Of a DNA stretch of 64,000 bases, positions 1-11,157 are shown piece after piece (the first letter of the stretch is position 1; each line of letters opens with the position of its first letter). The position numbers were made by a program, and so were the translations under genes. This stretch comes from Siphonodentalium dalli (Eukaryota > Mollusca > Scaphopoda > Gadilida > Siphonodentaliidae): NCBI GenBank assembly GCA_032622095.1, contig CP136069.1, positions 163,487,043 through 163,551,042 on the forward strand, written 5' to 3'. The notes under the pieces were generated by a model. The model had not been told where the DNA came from. It saw nothing but the letters and a program-made list of their open reading frames with translations, and made no database searches.

Positions 1-2868
1 AGGCTCATCTGGGTTTACGGTTGAATTTTATAAAATGTTTTGGAAAAACATTGGAATCTACTTGATACGTTCTCTAAATTATGGTTTATCCAACGGTAAA
101 TTATCGTTGTCACAGAAACATGGAGTGGTCACTTTGATACCAAAAGACAATAAACCTCGACAATTTTTATCAAACTGGAGACCAATTTCCTTACTAAATG
201 TTAGTTATAAAATTCTATCTGGGGTGTTGGCCAATCGTCTGAAGACAGTTTTACCGCAAGTTATACACGAAGATCAAAAAGGTTTTATGGCCGGGAGGTA
301 CATTGGAGAAAATATTAGATTAATTTCAGACGTGATCAATTTTACCAGAGAAAAGAATATTCCAGGCCTTTTGCTTCTTTTAGACTTTGAGAAAGCGTTT
401 GATTCAATTTCTTGGTCATTCATGTCAAGTGTGCTAAAAAAATTCAAATTCAGTCCAAAATTTATCGGCTATATCCAAACGTTATACAATGGTATCAATT
501 CAAATTTGAATATTAATGGAAATATATCTCCAGCGTTTTGCATCCAGAGAGGCTGTCGCCAAGGAGATCCAATATCTCCGTATATTTTTTTATTATGTGC
601 AGAAATATTAAGTATGTCTGTAAGGAATTGCAAAACTATTAAGGGCATCAAAATTGGTGATGCGGAAATCAAGATAACACAATACGCGGATGACTCAACT
701 TTGCTTTTAGATGGCGATCCCCTGTCTCTTGACAGTACATTTCAGTTGCTAGAAAGGTTTTGGTCTATTTCAGGTTTAAAGATTAATTATAACAAAACGT
801 TTGCGGTGTGGATTGGTAGTAAACATGATTGTACTGAAGTCATATGCGATAGATGGAAAATTCAGTGGAATCCAACTTCTTTCAGATTACTAGGCATTAC
901 ATTCTGTCTGAAGGAACACAATATGTTTATCAATAATTATGAAACAACTATGGTTAAGATAGACAACATGCTAAATATGTGGTCTAAACGGAACTTAACT
1001 CCTCTTGGTCGTATTACTGTTATAAAGTCACTGATTTTATCAAAATTATCTTTCCTTTTTCAAACAATTCCTAATCCCAGTGGTGAATTCATTAAATCGT
1101 TAACCACAAAACTATATAACTTCATTTGGAACAGCAAAGTGGACAGAATCTCCAGGAAACAACTACGAGGTTAATTTTCAGTTGGTGGGTGTAAAATGGT
1201 TGACATAGTGAATTTTATGTGTTCAATGAAATTATCTTGGATAAAGAAACTTATTTTTAAAACATGTAACTGGGCGAATATTTTTAATGAAAATAATCAA
1301 CATCTACCTGAAAGATGGTTTCTATCAAATCCAAAACAACTAAGAAACTACATTAAGAATATTTCCGATCCTTTCTGGATAGAAGTAATAGAATCGTGGG
1401 CCAAATTTTGCACCATAATATCTCCCACAAACCCATCGCAGTGCTACAGCAATATAATTAACGATAACCCAAATATTAGTTTGAATGGAAAAACAATACA
1501 ATGTAGCGGATTAGAAAAGAAGGGCATTTATCTGGTCAACGATATAATAAATGACGATGGAGTTTTACTAACAAGAGATGAATACGAACGAAAAAATCAA
1601 ATTAAAATAGACTTTTTATCATATAGCAGAATATTCAGACATGTAAAAAAGTTTCTTAACGAACGCATAGAAAGCGGGCCATTCAAACCTCTACCAAGAC
1701 CTATTATGCCTTTTCAATTATTCAGGATATCTAATTTGGAAACGAAAGATACATATAGTATATTTACTAACAACGAAACTATTTCCCACAAATATAAAGA
1801 CAAATGGTCATCAGATCTGATGGAAACAATGGGGGATGATGAGTGGTCAAGAATCTTAGAAAATCCTTTCAAATGTTGCACAAGTACGAAATACCGATGG
1901 TTTCAATACCGTATTAATACTAGAATTCTGGGAACTAAGTCATTAATGAAAAAAATGAAACAAATTGATAACGATGCATGCACTTTCTGTGGAAGCGAAA
2001 CTGAAACTATTAAACACATATTTTGGGAATGCGAGATAATAAATAAATTATGGCAACAAATACAAAACTGGATATTCAGAAAAACCTCAACGAGATTAAA
2101 TTTAAATTTATCTATGGTTTTGCTTGGACATAAACGCGATATTCCAGAAGACAATCTTCTTAGATTCTTATTAATATTAATCAAATTTAATATTTATAGA
2201 TCAAAAATGATGGGAAAACTTCCAACAATGGAGAGCATACAACAGGAATTAAAAACATATTATGCCTCAGAAAAACTTGCGTTTTATACTCTATGTCGGT
2301 ACAAATCATTTAACAACCGCTGGTTATCCTGGATCAACCTTGTTACTTGAATAAGCATAAATATGTAAAAGCAATAAACCCATTCCACGCCGCAAAATTA
2401 AAGTTAAAATTAATTAAACAAAAAATTAAAAATAACTTTAAATTAAATTAAGCACTTTTTAATAAAGATTATTGTAGTACACTACTATTCATATGTAAGA
2501 AAAGAAAAGCCAATACCTAAAAAAGCAACCAACTAACCATCAACTGTACCACATATTGACAATACATTAACGCACTGACTCAAACACTACTTAACTATTA
2601 TGCCACATGACATTAATTTACAAAACAAACTTGAACTATACATTTTCTCTCTCCCCTCTCTTCTCTCTCACAACTCTATCACTTTTCATAAAGGGAAACC
2701 TCTCCCTAAAAAAAAAAACGAAATTAAACATGCTATACTGACATCCCATCCTTGGCTTTAAAATATGATTGTCCCTGTTTTTTTGTTGATGTCATTTTGT
2801 ATAATACATGTAATATTATGCTTGTTTTGATTTCAATAAAAATTATTAAAAAAAAATAAAAAAAATAT
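1..2868 (+). mobile_element. Tx1/L1-like non-LTR retrotransposon, 3' part, running off the left edge
   Basis: The coding region is open from the first bases of the window, so the 5' half lies outside it. After the ORF2 stop at 2350 comes a ~480 bp 3' UTR with a CT-rich stretch (about 2641-2672), a polyadenylation signal AATAAA at 2835-2840 and an A-rich tail at about 2847-2868. The poly(A)-type end and the missing LTRs show a target-primed LINE. Clade assignment rests on the reverse-transcriptase motifs listed under the coding entry. I could not define a target-site duplication because the 5' end is not visible. Confidence 0.9.
2..2350 (+). pseudogene. LINE ORF2 protein: reverse transcriptase and C-terminal zinc-knuckle region, one in-frame stop
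   Basis: This is the C-terminal two thirds of a LINE ORF2 polyprotein, which would copy the element's own RNA at a nicked target. Counting from Met at 35, the reverse-transcriptase blocks are DFEKAFDS (residues 117-124, first catalytic Asp), GCRQGDP (173-179) and QYADD (216-220, catalytic pair). The upstream block RPISLLNVSYKI and the block QKGFMAGRYIGENIR are typical of the Tx1/L1 group. A TAA at 1172-1174 interrupts the frame, but the same frame continues (GGCKMVDI at about 1184-1207) to 2350 with no shift. The C-terminal half carries a CX2C...H...C cluster (CTFCG at about 1979-1993, HIFWEC at about 2015-2032), as expected after the RT in L1-type LINEs. The N-terminal endonuclease lies outside the window. 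A single stop in about 780 codons points to recent loss of function or a sequencing error. Confidence 0.9.
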
Positions 2869-4423
2869 AACACACCCTGGATTATTACCATCTGCAATTT
2901 CACAAAGTAATAGTGAAATGTTTGTGTCCATGAGGGACGACAGGATAATGCTGTGTGAATACCATTCAGCTACATTTACGAAAAGAAAAATATCCGTATC
3001 TATAATGACCATTGCTATACCACCACCAATACCGAATATGACTCAGCAAGTACCATCAACATCACAGTGATCAACAATAAAGGCGATAGCCAACAAGGCA
3101 CCACCAACACCCACAACAACAACAACAACACCAGAGCCTCAGGATTCCAGAAATTCTCAGCTCGTATCCAGCATGAGTTATCATATCAACCACATCGAGT
3201 TGGAGCTTGTACATGTACCACAAACGTTCAATCTTTTAGTTAATTTTCAACTAATTGACATTTCAGTCCAAAAACATATGATAGGCCTACAAATCGACCA
3301 GTGTACCATTTCCAAGTGGTGGCATGCAGGCACGACATTTCCAACTATTGGCCAATTTGGAAAACATTGGCGGAGTAGACACTCAAATTCCTTAACCCAT
3401 GTTCCATAATAAATAGTTATCAAAGAATATTTAACCCATAATGATAACCAACTTATCCCTCTTAACGCTCCATATACATGAATGCGTCGACATGGGGTGC
3501 TTTGGTAATTTTTTTCAACAATATGCAACAATCGGAAATTTTATTCTTGACACAACGTTCGTTGGAAACGTTACACCCAGTATATAATAGGTTGAAATTG
3601 TTTCCATTGTTTGATTTTCCAAACAGTAATTAAGGGGGGTATGTTGTTTTCAGAAGAACGAAAGCATAACAGTTGATGAGTTTGAAATGCCAGATGGAAA
3701 TTTCCAACCAAGGTTGATGCAATGGTATGTCAACTCTATGTATTTGGTCTGGTTGTTTGTGGATGGGTGCAGTTGGAAATTTCAAAGTGGAAACTCCCCC
3801 CAACTGGGATCTGACAGTCACGTCCGCTGACCCATAAGTGTGTTAGTAGTATGCAAACAATACCCAGGTTTTTACAACAAACGAAATTAGAAGACATTGC
3901 TTTATTGTGAACACTAATTCTTTGTCTTTTGTCTGTGGTTTGCATGGCCAGTGTTGTACTTGTAAACCCTGCCACATTCACAACTGAATGTGGTCACACT
4001 GTGTACGGCAATTCTGTTAACTTTAAACTGTTTGCGCCAGAGTAACACAGCGTACATTCTGATGCTGAGCAGCCAGAGTTTCCACCGCATGCTCTTGCAT
4101 GACGTTGTGAGTACTCTTTAGCGGTAAACGTGTTCCCGCGCGACTTACTTTAATATGGACATGAGCCAGTTTGTATATTCACGTGTGTCTGGAACGCCGC
4201 ATTCTTGTAAAAATGATTTTGTCCTTAATGACAAACCCCTGAGATTCAAAATAGTATTTCGGAGTCCCCAGACAAATGTGCGGAGCTTCTGCCACCATTT
4301 ATTGACCAATATCTTCTTCTTCTTGTTTTTGTTGAAATGTTACCCGGAAAGAGAAATAAAAAGACTTTTAAATCGGGAAAACACTTTGACGTTTGCAAAA
4401 TATCCGCACCAGTGGGTATATGG
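2869..4423. other. No gene recognised; short CAA microsatellite
   Basis: Several short open frames overlap on opposite strands without codon-like composition or recognisable motifs. The only clear structure is a CAA run at about 3112-3131 (seven units). The stretch at 4060-4155 is somewhat GC-richer and runs into a short ATG frame at 4155, but I see nothing that supports a promoter or gene. Confidence 0.4.
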
Positions 4424-4945
4424 GGGGCCATTCGGTCGGAAATTACATGAAATGAAAGTTAATAGTGGTTTGTGAAAACAATAGTCTCTATTTTCAAACC
4501 AATATACCCCATTTCCAAACCAATAATCGCTCTTGGATTCAATAAGAGACAGTTCTGTTTTAATAGATATAGATTCATAATCAATGATGACCGATGCAAA
4601 ATTAATGTTCTATTTTAATTTAATAGTATCCATTGTTCAACTAATATCTAACAACACACAATTAGTAAGATTCGCGCATATTCAATAAACGTACACTCCG
4701 TTTCAATAGCCATATTTTCTTAATCAATAAAGATATTTCAAACCAATAGACGATTTTTCACAAGCAACGATTATCGTTATAAAACTAATATACCTTATTG
4801 TCATTCTTATATTTAAAAGATATAAATTATCACCAATGCAAAATTAATGACGTTCTTTCAATTCAATATCTAATTGCGCAATCTACTATTTCCGGTCAAA
4901 TCAATGATTAGGAATTCGAAATCAATGATTAAAACGTGAAAGAAC
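4424..4945 (+). repeat. Left arm of a ~6.7 kb inverted-repeat structure
   Basis: The stretch beginning GGCCATTCGGTCGGAAATTA matches, in reverse complement, the stretch ending at about 11157, over about 500 bp with scattered substitutions and small indels. The arm is AT-rich and built from degenerate short words such as CAAACCAATA (near 4497, 4516 and 4738) and TCAATGATT. Terminal inverted repeats this long around 5.7 kb of noncoding DNA suggest a nonautonomous foldback DNA element. I could not find a convincing target-site duplication at the outer ends (TATGGG on the left, CCCATAA on the right). Confidence 0.75.
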
Positions 4946-5859
4946 ACTAGGGGTCTCTGATGGAGGATGTTTGAAGAAACTGTATTCATGTGACGTCAGA
5001 AATATATAAATAAACATGGGAATTCCCAATGTAATGTCGGTGTGACGATTTGCAGTAGTTCACTCGGTGCAAATAAAACGACGATAAATATTCACTATGG
5101 TCCACTGTAACACAGTGGAGTAAATTAAATAAAAATTTCAAGACAATTATTAATTTGTCTGACTAAAGCATGAAACTTTGCACATATGCGGACATATGTA
5201 CATATTTACATACGTATTAGTATTAGATATGGAGCCACGCTGGAATTTCAATTTAACCCCTCTTTTAGGGGGTTTTCCAAATTTAAAGAGTGTTTCGTGG
5301 TTATATAATTGACTAAATGTCGCAAGTAATCTTACCATGAAATATACGATTTAAAATTAGGCATATTCAGTACGTATGACTCTGAGAGATATAATGCCAC
5401 ATTTTTAGGGTAAAATTGGAACTCCCCGCCCAAGATGGTCGTCAAAATGACAGCTGAAAGAGGGAATTTGACGTTTTTTCGCTAATATCTTCTAGATCGG
5501 GTTCTGCTGTATGGAACTGGTTCGGAAATGTGACTTCATTTTGTATTGCTCATGTTAAGAGATAATTGGAGCAATGAATATATGTCATTCGTATGATCCA
5601 AGTCCCTCCCGATCCCTCAATAATTCGATTATACATAACTCGGTATGAAATTTAACCAAATATCACCGTTATGAATCTAGTCATATTTTAACAAGAATTT
5701 GACAGAACTTTGCAAATTATGACATACAATTACTTATGAATTTTTGCGCTTAAGTGCAAATATTTTACGTTTAATCACAAATCATTTGCGCTTAAGTGGA
5801 AATAGAAATTAATGCATTGATCTCCCTGAATTAATTTTAAATGCCATAGGCCTAACACA
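4946..5859. other. Interior of the large inverted repeat, no gene seen
   Basis: No coding signal was found. The only structure seen is a small group of TTTGCGCTTAAG words at about 5743-5808, which belongs with the larger palindrome cluster near 6.8 kb. Confidence 0.4.
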
Positions 5860-6324
5860 TCACTCAAGCAAGCCTGCAAATAGCGTGTGTGTCATTGCAG
5901 AATGAGGTCCACAGAAGGTGAATTTATTGATGCTACCCTGCATAGCGGGCTAGCATAACTAAATTCACCCTCTGGGGACCTCATTCTGCTTAGGCCTCAT
6001 CTTCTGGGAAGTAACTATGGTATCAAATTAACATTGTTTTTAGTTACGTTTTCCCATCTGGGAAGATTCTATATCCCCTAATTTGCAGAAGATAAAATCC
6101 ATAATCGAGGCTCCAAATGGGTGAACATCACCAACTTCAACTGGGGAACTTCAATCTGATCCTAGGACTGCCATAGCAGTTGAGGGCCCTAAGCAGAATG
6201 AGGTCCCCAGAGGGTAAATTTAGTGATGCTAGCCCACTATGCGGTGTAGTGTCACTAAATTCACCCTCTGGGGACCTCATTCTGCAAATGACAGACACGC
6301 TATTTGCAGACTTGCACTCAAGTC
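5860..6324 (+). mobile_element. ~465 bp foldback element (family also at 56994-57405)
   Basis: The two ends are reverse complements: the stretch starting at about 5861 (CACTCAAG...TGCAAATAGCGTG) reads back from about 6324. Each half also contains its own smaller hairpin, 5899-5992 and 6193-6285, in which GCAGAATGAGGTCC pairs with GGACCTCATTCTGC. The element is therefore a palindrome made of palindromes. The interior carries short conserved blocks (CTTCTGGGAAGTAAC, TTTGCAGAAGAT) that recur in inverted order in the second copy. It has no coding capacity and is a nonautonomous foldback or MITE. Confidence 0.8.
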
Positions 6325-6340
6325 TATATAGGCCCATCAT

Positions 6341-6700
6341 ATGAGGGAAGCAATCCCCAGTGATCCCTAGATACCGGTACCTTTTATGACCATGGAAATG
6401 GTATATATCTGTACAGGATATGTCTCTTTTATAAAATGTAATAGATCTCTGGGATGGAGACACAAATTCTTAGGGACAGGGATGCTGATAATATGAAAAT
6501 ATGTTTTCCCCTATTTCTATTCAATAAGTACATGTACACCACGAGGGAAGCAAGCCCCCAGTAACCCCTAATTCCCCTTCTATGACCATGGAAATGGTAT
6601 ATATTTGTGCAGGAGATGTCCCTTTAATAAATACACTAGAGCTCTGGGAATGAGGCACCAATTTTTGGGACACCAGAGACAGAGATGCTTTTGACTTTTC
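6341..6700 (+). repeat. Diverged direct duplication, unit about 150-160 bp
   Basis: The block from about 6341 (GAGGGAAGCAATCCCC) to 6490 is repeated from about 6541 to 6695 in the same orientation. Shared words include TATGACCATGGAAATGGTAT and a region around ATAGATCTCTGGG / CTAGAGCTCTGGG. Substitutions and small indels show an old local tandem duplication. No function is suggested. Confidence 0.7.
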
Positions 6701-6801
6701 AACTTTCGAGTCTGTATGGGCTACTACTATGGGCCCATAATAATATACTATGATATGGAGTCCATCATTCACAATCAGAGGGAAGTAAAGGAGTGTTAGG
6801 T

Positions 6802-6955
6802 ATTTGCGCTTAAGCGCAAATCATTTACACTTAAGCGCAAACAAATTGATAGACACATATTTGTGCTTAAGCGCAAATGACATTAGCTTAAGCTCAAATG
6901 ATTTATGCTTAATGCAAATATTTGCGCTTAATATTTGTGCTTGAGCGCAAATAAA
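6802..6955. repeat. Cluster of TTTGCGCTTAAGCGCAAA palindromes
   Basis: At least seven degenerate copies of an 18-bp perfect-palindrome consensus, TTTGCGCTTAAGCGCAAA, sit within 150 bp at irregular spacing. Related words occur at 5743-5808. Each copy could form a small hairpin or bind a dimeric factor, but nothing in the context shows a regulatory target. Confidence 0.75.
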
Positions 6956-7259
6956 TAATAAATGTGAAAAGGGCCTCCCATAGTAAGAGGGTACTCTAAA
7001 TTTCTTGAACATTGAAATTCCCTTTGTTTGAGAATTTGTACATGTTTATATTGAATATTCTCAGTAAATAATTATTCTGTGTGTTTCAAAAGAAATCAGA
7101 ATAAATTGTTATTGTTTTTAAGTATTGGTTATAGATAACAGTTAATTAGATTGACTCCCCTCTTCCAAGATGCATCCTTACTGTGGAAGACCGATCGCCC
7201 GGCGATTCACCCAGGTCTGTTGGATGGCTCAAACGACTTTTCCTACTATGGCCAGTTTG

Positions 7260-7400
7260 TAACCTTGATTTGAATGACACATTTAATTGTTTCGTACCAT
7301 GTTTTTGGTCATTTCACACCATATATTGGTATGTTTCGTTGATTCCCAAAAATGATGAATGGTCATTCGTACATATATGTGAAAAATTATTTTAATCGTG
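7260..7400 (+). repeat. Short degenerate TTTCGTACCAT-type repeats
   Basis: Words such as TTTCGTACCATG, ATTTCACACCATA and GTTTCGTTG recur every 20-25 bp. The same word family forms longer tandem blocks at 9460-9600 and 32925-33000, so these are parts of one interspersed repeat family. Confidence 0.55.
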
Positions 7401-7405
7401 TTAAC

Positions 7406-8045
7406 TTAAAGGGGTACTGTACCCCAATTTCAATAAATTCCTGGTGACAATAGCTATATAATATCAATATTATATTTTAAAATAACAAATTTGAGTCGAT
7501 GATGTCTAATGAAAACCTTCCGGTTAACAGGCTATCATAAAAGTAAAATTGAATTATTTAATATAAATCAATTTATGGCTGGAGTCATAAAATGGAGAAT
7601 TATGCCATTACGAGTTACCGTTCTTGAAATCTCATATGTTGGGTGACTTTTATCGACGGCCGTTCGCGAACATTATTGAGTTGCAAACAAAACATGTTAC
7701 CTGCAAAAGAAAGGCCCGCTATAACCGATTCGGAAAAAAAACGAGAAAGAAACAAGATTCAAAGCGTCAAGTATTTTTATAGCGAGTGAGATTGTTCGAT
7801 GAAAGAGATTGAAGCTGCGAACAACAAACTTCCGGTTCTTCATGCGACCTGCGTTTTCTCCGGTGAAGGTCAAAAACATGGCGCGTAGTTTGAAATCGTA
7901 ATATTTTTGTTTCCAAGATCAATATTTTCTTCGCTAAATTAGGTTTATACGAAACTTGTATAACACGAACACAATCTAACTTGAAAGTTATTTCAGTGGG
8001 AGTAAATAAAAAAATCGTCTATCTCTGTGTACAGTACCCCTTTAA
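7406..8045 (+). mobile_element. TTAA-target MITE, family B, full-length copy
   Basis: The element is flanked by TTAA at 7406-7409 and 8042-8045. It has short terminal inverted repeats: the left end reads AGGGGTACTGTACCCC and the right end reads the complement, ACAGTACCCCT. A second full-length copy in the same orientation lies at 48405-49041, with about 90 percent similarity by eye, and a variant lies at 42522-44043. Length is about 640 bp with no transposase. TTAA duplications are used by piggyBac- and Kolobok-type transposases; the ends do not decide between them. Confidence 0.85.
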
Positions 8046-8167
8046 TGAAAGCGAACATGATCATGATTTAACGTTCGTGACGATGACAACCCGACATTTA
8101 CATGTTAACATATTTCTTTCTTTTTTTTGAGAAACAAAATGAACAAATTGAAATTGTCGCGACAAAG

Positions 8168-8609
8168 TTAAAGATGCATAATCCGAATTAACTCTTGAAT
8201 ATTACTATTTCCTTGGCTTCGGGGTAAAACATATTTGATTTGAGTTGAGGAACCCACCCATCAAAGCTGAGAGTGATCAGATATCGATTTTTTAAATCTA
8301 TTATTTTTCACCATCGATAAAATTTAGTGGCCCAATAAAAAGTCGAAAGAGGACGGATGAAGATGGATAACTCAAAAAGCAAGTGGCTCTTGTTGTGTCA
8401 GATATTTGACAAACCCGCAAAATTTCATTGAACAAAATATTGATAAATAACAGGTTTTGGGCAATTGTATATTATATTTGACTGGTTAGCATTATTTTTG
8501 GGGCATTAATCGATTCTGGTAAACGAAGTGGCATTTCAAAAAATGGTGTTGTTGTTGTTGTTGAAATATGATGATATGGGAACCATCGAATCGGACTGAG
8601 TACCTTTAA
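8168..8609 (+). mobile_element. TTAA-target MITE, family A, decayed copy
   Basis: Both ends keep the family pattern: TTAAAGATGCATAATCCGA on the left (consensus TTAAAGGTACTCAATCCGA) and CGGACTGAGTACCTTTAA on the right, with TTAA at 8168-8171 and 8606-8609. Internal family blocks survive (TTACTATTTCCTTGGCTTCG, AGATGGATAACTC, a GTTGTTGTTGTTG run), with more changes than in the other copies. This looks like the oldest of the seven copies in the window. Confidence 0.8.
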
Positions 8610-9300
8610 TGCCATTTGTTTTTAAATAATACCGGTATACTCAAAGGTACGAATTGTCGAAATGATACAGGAACTGGTATGAAATGTCCAGAACCCTGGA
8701 ACGAAACATCTCTATGTCAAACTTCCATGGTATGAAATGCCAGCAACCTATTCATCCATTGCACATTATCATTTATTTCCAATGGGCATGGATACGAGTC
8801 TCCCATTGGGGAGGGGGTCCACCTTGATACATGTATGTTCCGACAGCACCCCCCTTGGGAGGAAGTTTCCTACAGATGGCTACACGGTACATGTATATCG
8901 GTCCAAAATTTGTTCGAAAATTATTAATTAGATATGACATTTTTGCACGGTATGGCTTGTTATCAAACTCCATTTGTACTTAGGTGAATATCACTTCAAT
9001 TTTCCCTAAATCGAGTAATATCATTTTACGACATCACTAATTAAGAGTAATACATGTATGATTTTGTGATATCACGATCTGAGTAATACACGGTATGGCT
9101 TTGACATGGTCCAATTCTATTTCACTGTTAGAATAGGCATATATACCAATTTTATGTGATGTCACTCATTAGAAAGAGTTGTCAATATTACACTGTTACT
9201 AAGAGGCGAACTACCGTAATTAATAGATACATGTAGGGTATTACTTTGTTGGTTTTATATTATAGGCCTGATTTCAGCCCTCAGTAGCCTCATATCAGCC
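8610..9300 (+). repeat. Interspersed repeat shared with 33640-34170
   Basis: The stretch from about 8625 (AATACCGGTATACTCAA) through CGAAACATCTCTATGT (about 8702) and GACAGCACCCC (about 8841) matches, in the same order, the stretch 33680-34160. No coding frame is convincing. Together with the TTTCGTACCAT words on its left side, the arrangement at 32.9-34.2 kb is repeated here, in both places interrupted by TTAA MITEs. Confidence 0.6.
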
Positions 9301-9459
9301 TTCGACGTCAGGTTGGTTGTGATATGAGGTTACCTCAGGGTGATATAGGGCCTAATATCAAACCACCAATGTTGGCGCTGCTAGTCTACAGGATCACTGT
9401 CTGGTTGTTCCCCTTGCCGATGAGATATAAATGGGTACAGGACGTTTTGTATCGTCTTA

Positions 9460-9600
9460 AGTCATTTCGTACCATATTTTTGGTAGTTTCGTACCATAAT
9501 TTTGGTAGTTTCGTACCTTATTGTTTGGTCGTTTCGTACCATGTAGGAAATCAATTGGTCATTTCGTACCATGTTACTACATGTATGTCACACCATATGG
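9460..9600 (+). repeat. Degenerate tandem repeat, unit about 22-25 bp (TTTCGTACCAT)
   Basis: Five or six successive copies of TTTCGTACCATATTTTTGGT-like units lie in this interval, ending near ATGTCACACCATATGG. Spacing varies slightly. The open frame across the block is a by-product of the repeat. Confidence 0.75.
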
Positions 9601-10639
9601 AAACCAATAAATGTTTTTCTACAAAGTACGAAATAAAAAAAAGTAACCAAACAATCCGGTACCGGTAGGTAAAACCAAAAATTATGGCATGGATTACTAT
9701 GGAACGACGATGGTTATGGTATCGAATACTGAAATAATGACGAAGTCACTGCAGTTGTATATATCATTTATGTGGTCACAATATATGCATGTATAATGCA
9801 ACCTGTAAGTTGACATGACCTCTGTTCTAGTTGGCTTATGATTGAGTTCTGAAGTGCTGTTCGCACTGTCAGGTTTACATGATCAATACTCCAGCAATGT
9901 TCAGAATCCTATTCCACGACGCTCGTAGGAAACGTCTAGAAAATAGAATCCATATTTAATAAATCATTCAGACATTCAGTATTACCGATCGCCTGAATCA
10001 ACATCTGACTGTTCCACTCAATGGTTGTTTTCAGAAGAAGTCGTCGCAATGTACAGTGCTAGTACGCACTACGCAGTAGATCAAACGATTATCTTACGGT
10101 GTTAGAGATGTTGCTGTTGTTGTTATTGTTGACATAATCATATTCATACTGCTGTTGTTAGTACTTGTCACACACATCCCAAGTTCTCCACCGAATTTTG
10201 ACAGACAATCCCTGCAACACTGACTGAGAACAATGATAATCACTGTAATACTGACAGTGAATGAGTTATAGATACTGACAGTGATACATCAACATCATAC
10301 AGTCCTCAAATTCGGTTGCTTAAATAAGATCTTCGTCGGCATTCTGGGTCACTATTAAAAACAAGCTCTCAAATGCATCTTCGGTATCTGCTACAGGTAC
10401 AGGATATAGTCCACAGTCCGTATATCATCGCAGTTTTCATGTTCAGGGTCACTTTCTGACGCGAAAATGTTCGAAAACATGCATTTTTTTTTTTGGCAGC
10501 GGGGATATCCCATGTTGACGTCACGGATTTTGCGGTTATGTGACTCCAGCAAGATTGGTGGCGCCCCTAGCATTAATTTAAGATTGGTGGCGCCCCTAGC
10601 GTTCATGGTTTGTAAACGGAAGCTATTAATTCTGTAGAC
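9601..10639. other. No gene seen; one 21-bp direct repeat
   Basis: No coding frame or known repeat was recognised, apart from a short GTT-rich run near 10110-10165. The 21-bp word AAGATTGGTGGCGCCCCTAG plus C occurs at 10551-10571 and again at 10580-10600, 29 bp apart. Confidence 0.4.
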
Positions 10640-11157
10640 TCGTCCATTAATTCTGCATTTTTAGTCATTGGTTTCACCGGAAATAGTTGATTCCGCTATT
10701 AGATATTGATTCGAATACGAACGTTATTAATTATTGTGCATTGGTGATAATTTATATCTTTTAAATATAAGAATGACAATAAGGTCTATTAGTTTTATAA
10801 CGATAATCATTGATCGTGGGAAATCGTCTATTGGTTTGAAATATCTTTATTGATTAAGAAAATATGGCTATTGAAACGGAATGTACGTTTATTGAATATG
10901 CGCGAATCTTACTAATTGTGTGTTGTTAGATATTAGTTGAACAATGAATACTATTAAATTAAAATAGAACATTAATTTTGCATCGGTCAACATTGATTAT
11001 GAATCTATATCTATTAAAACGTAACTGTCTCTTGTTGAATCCAAGAACGATTATTGGTTTGGAAATGGAGTATATTGGTTTGAAAATAGAGACTATTGTT
11101 TTCACAAACCACCATTAACTTTTATTTCATGTAATTTCCGACCGAATGGCCGCCCAT
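10640..11157 (-). repeat. Right arm of the ~6.7 kb inverted-repeat structure
   Basis: This is the reverse complement of 4424-4945, ending in TAATTTCCGACCGAATGGCC. The match runs from the outer end through the CATCGGTCAACATTGATTAT block (about 10981) to TTTCACCGGAAATAGTTGAT (about 10672). Divergence between arms looks similar along the length, so the arms are not being homogenised visibly. Confidence 0.75.

Noticed and set aside
9460-9600. Regular short repeats as a CRISPR array
   Set aside because: Units are degenerate, have no unique spacers of constant length, and the DNA is animal in character.
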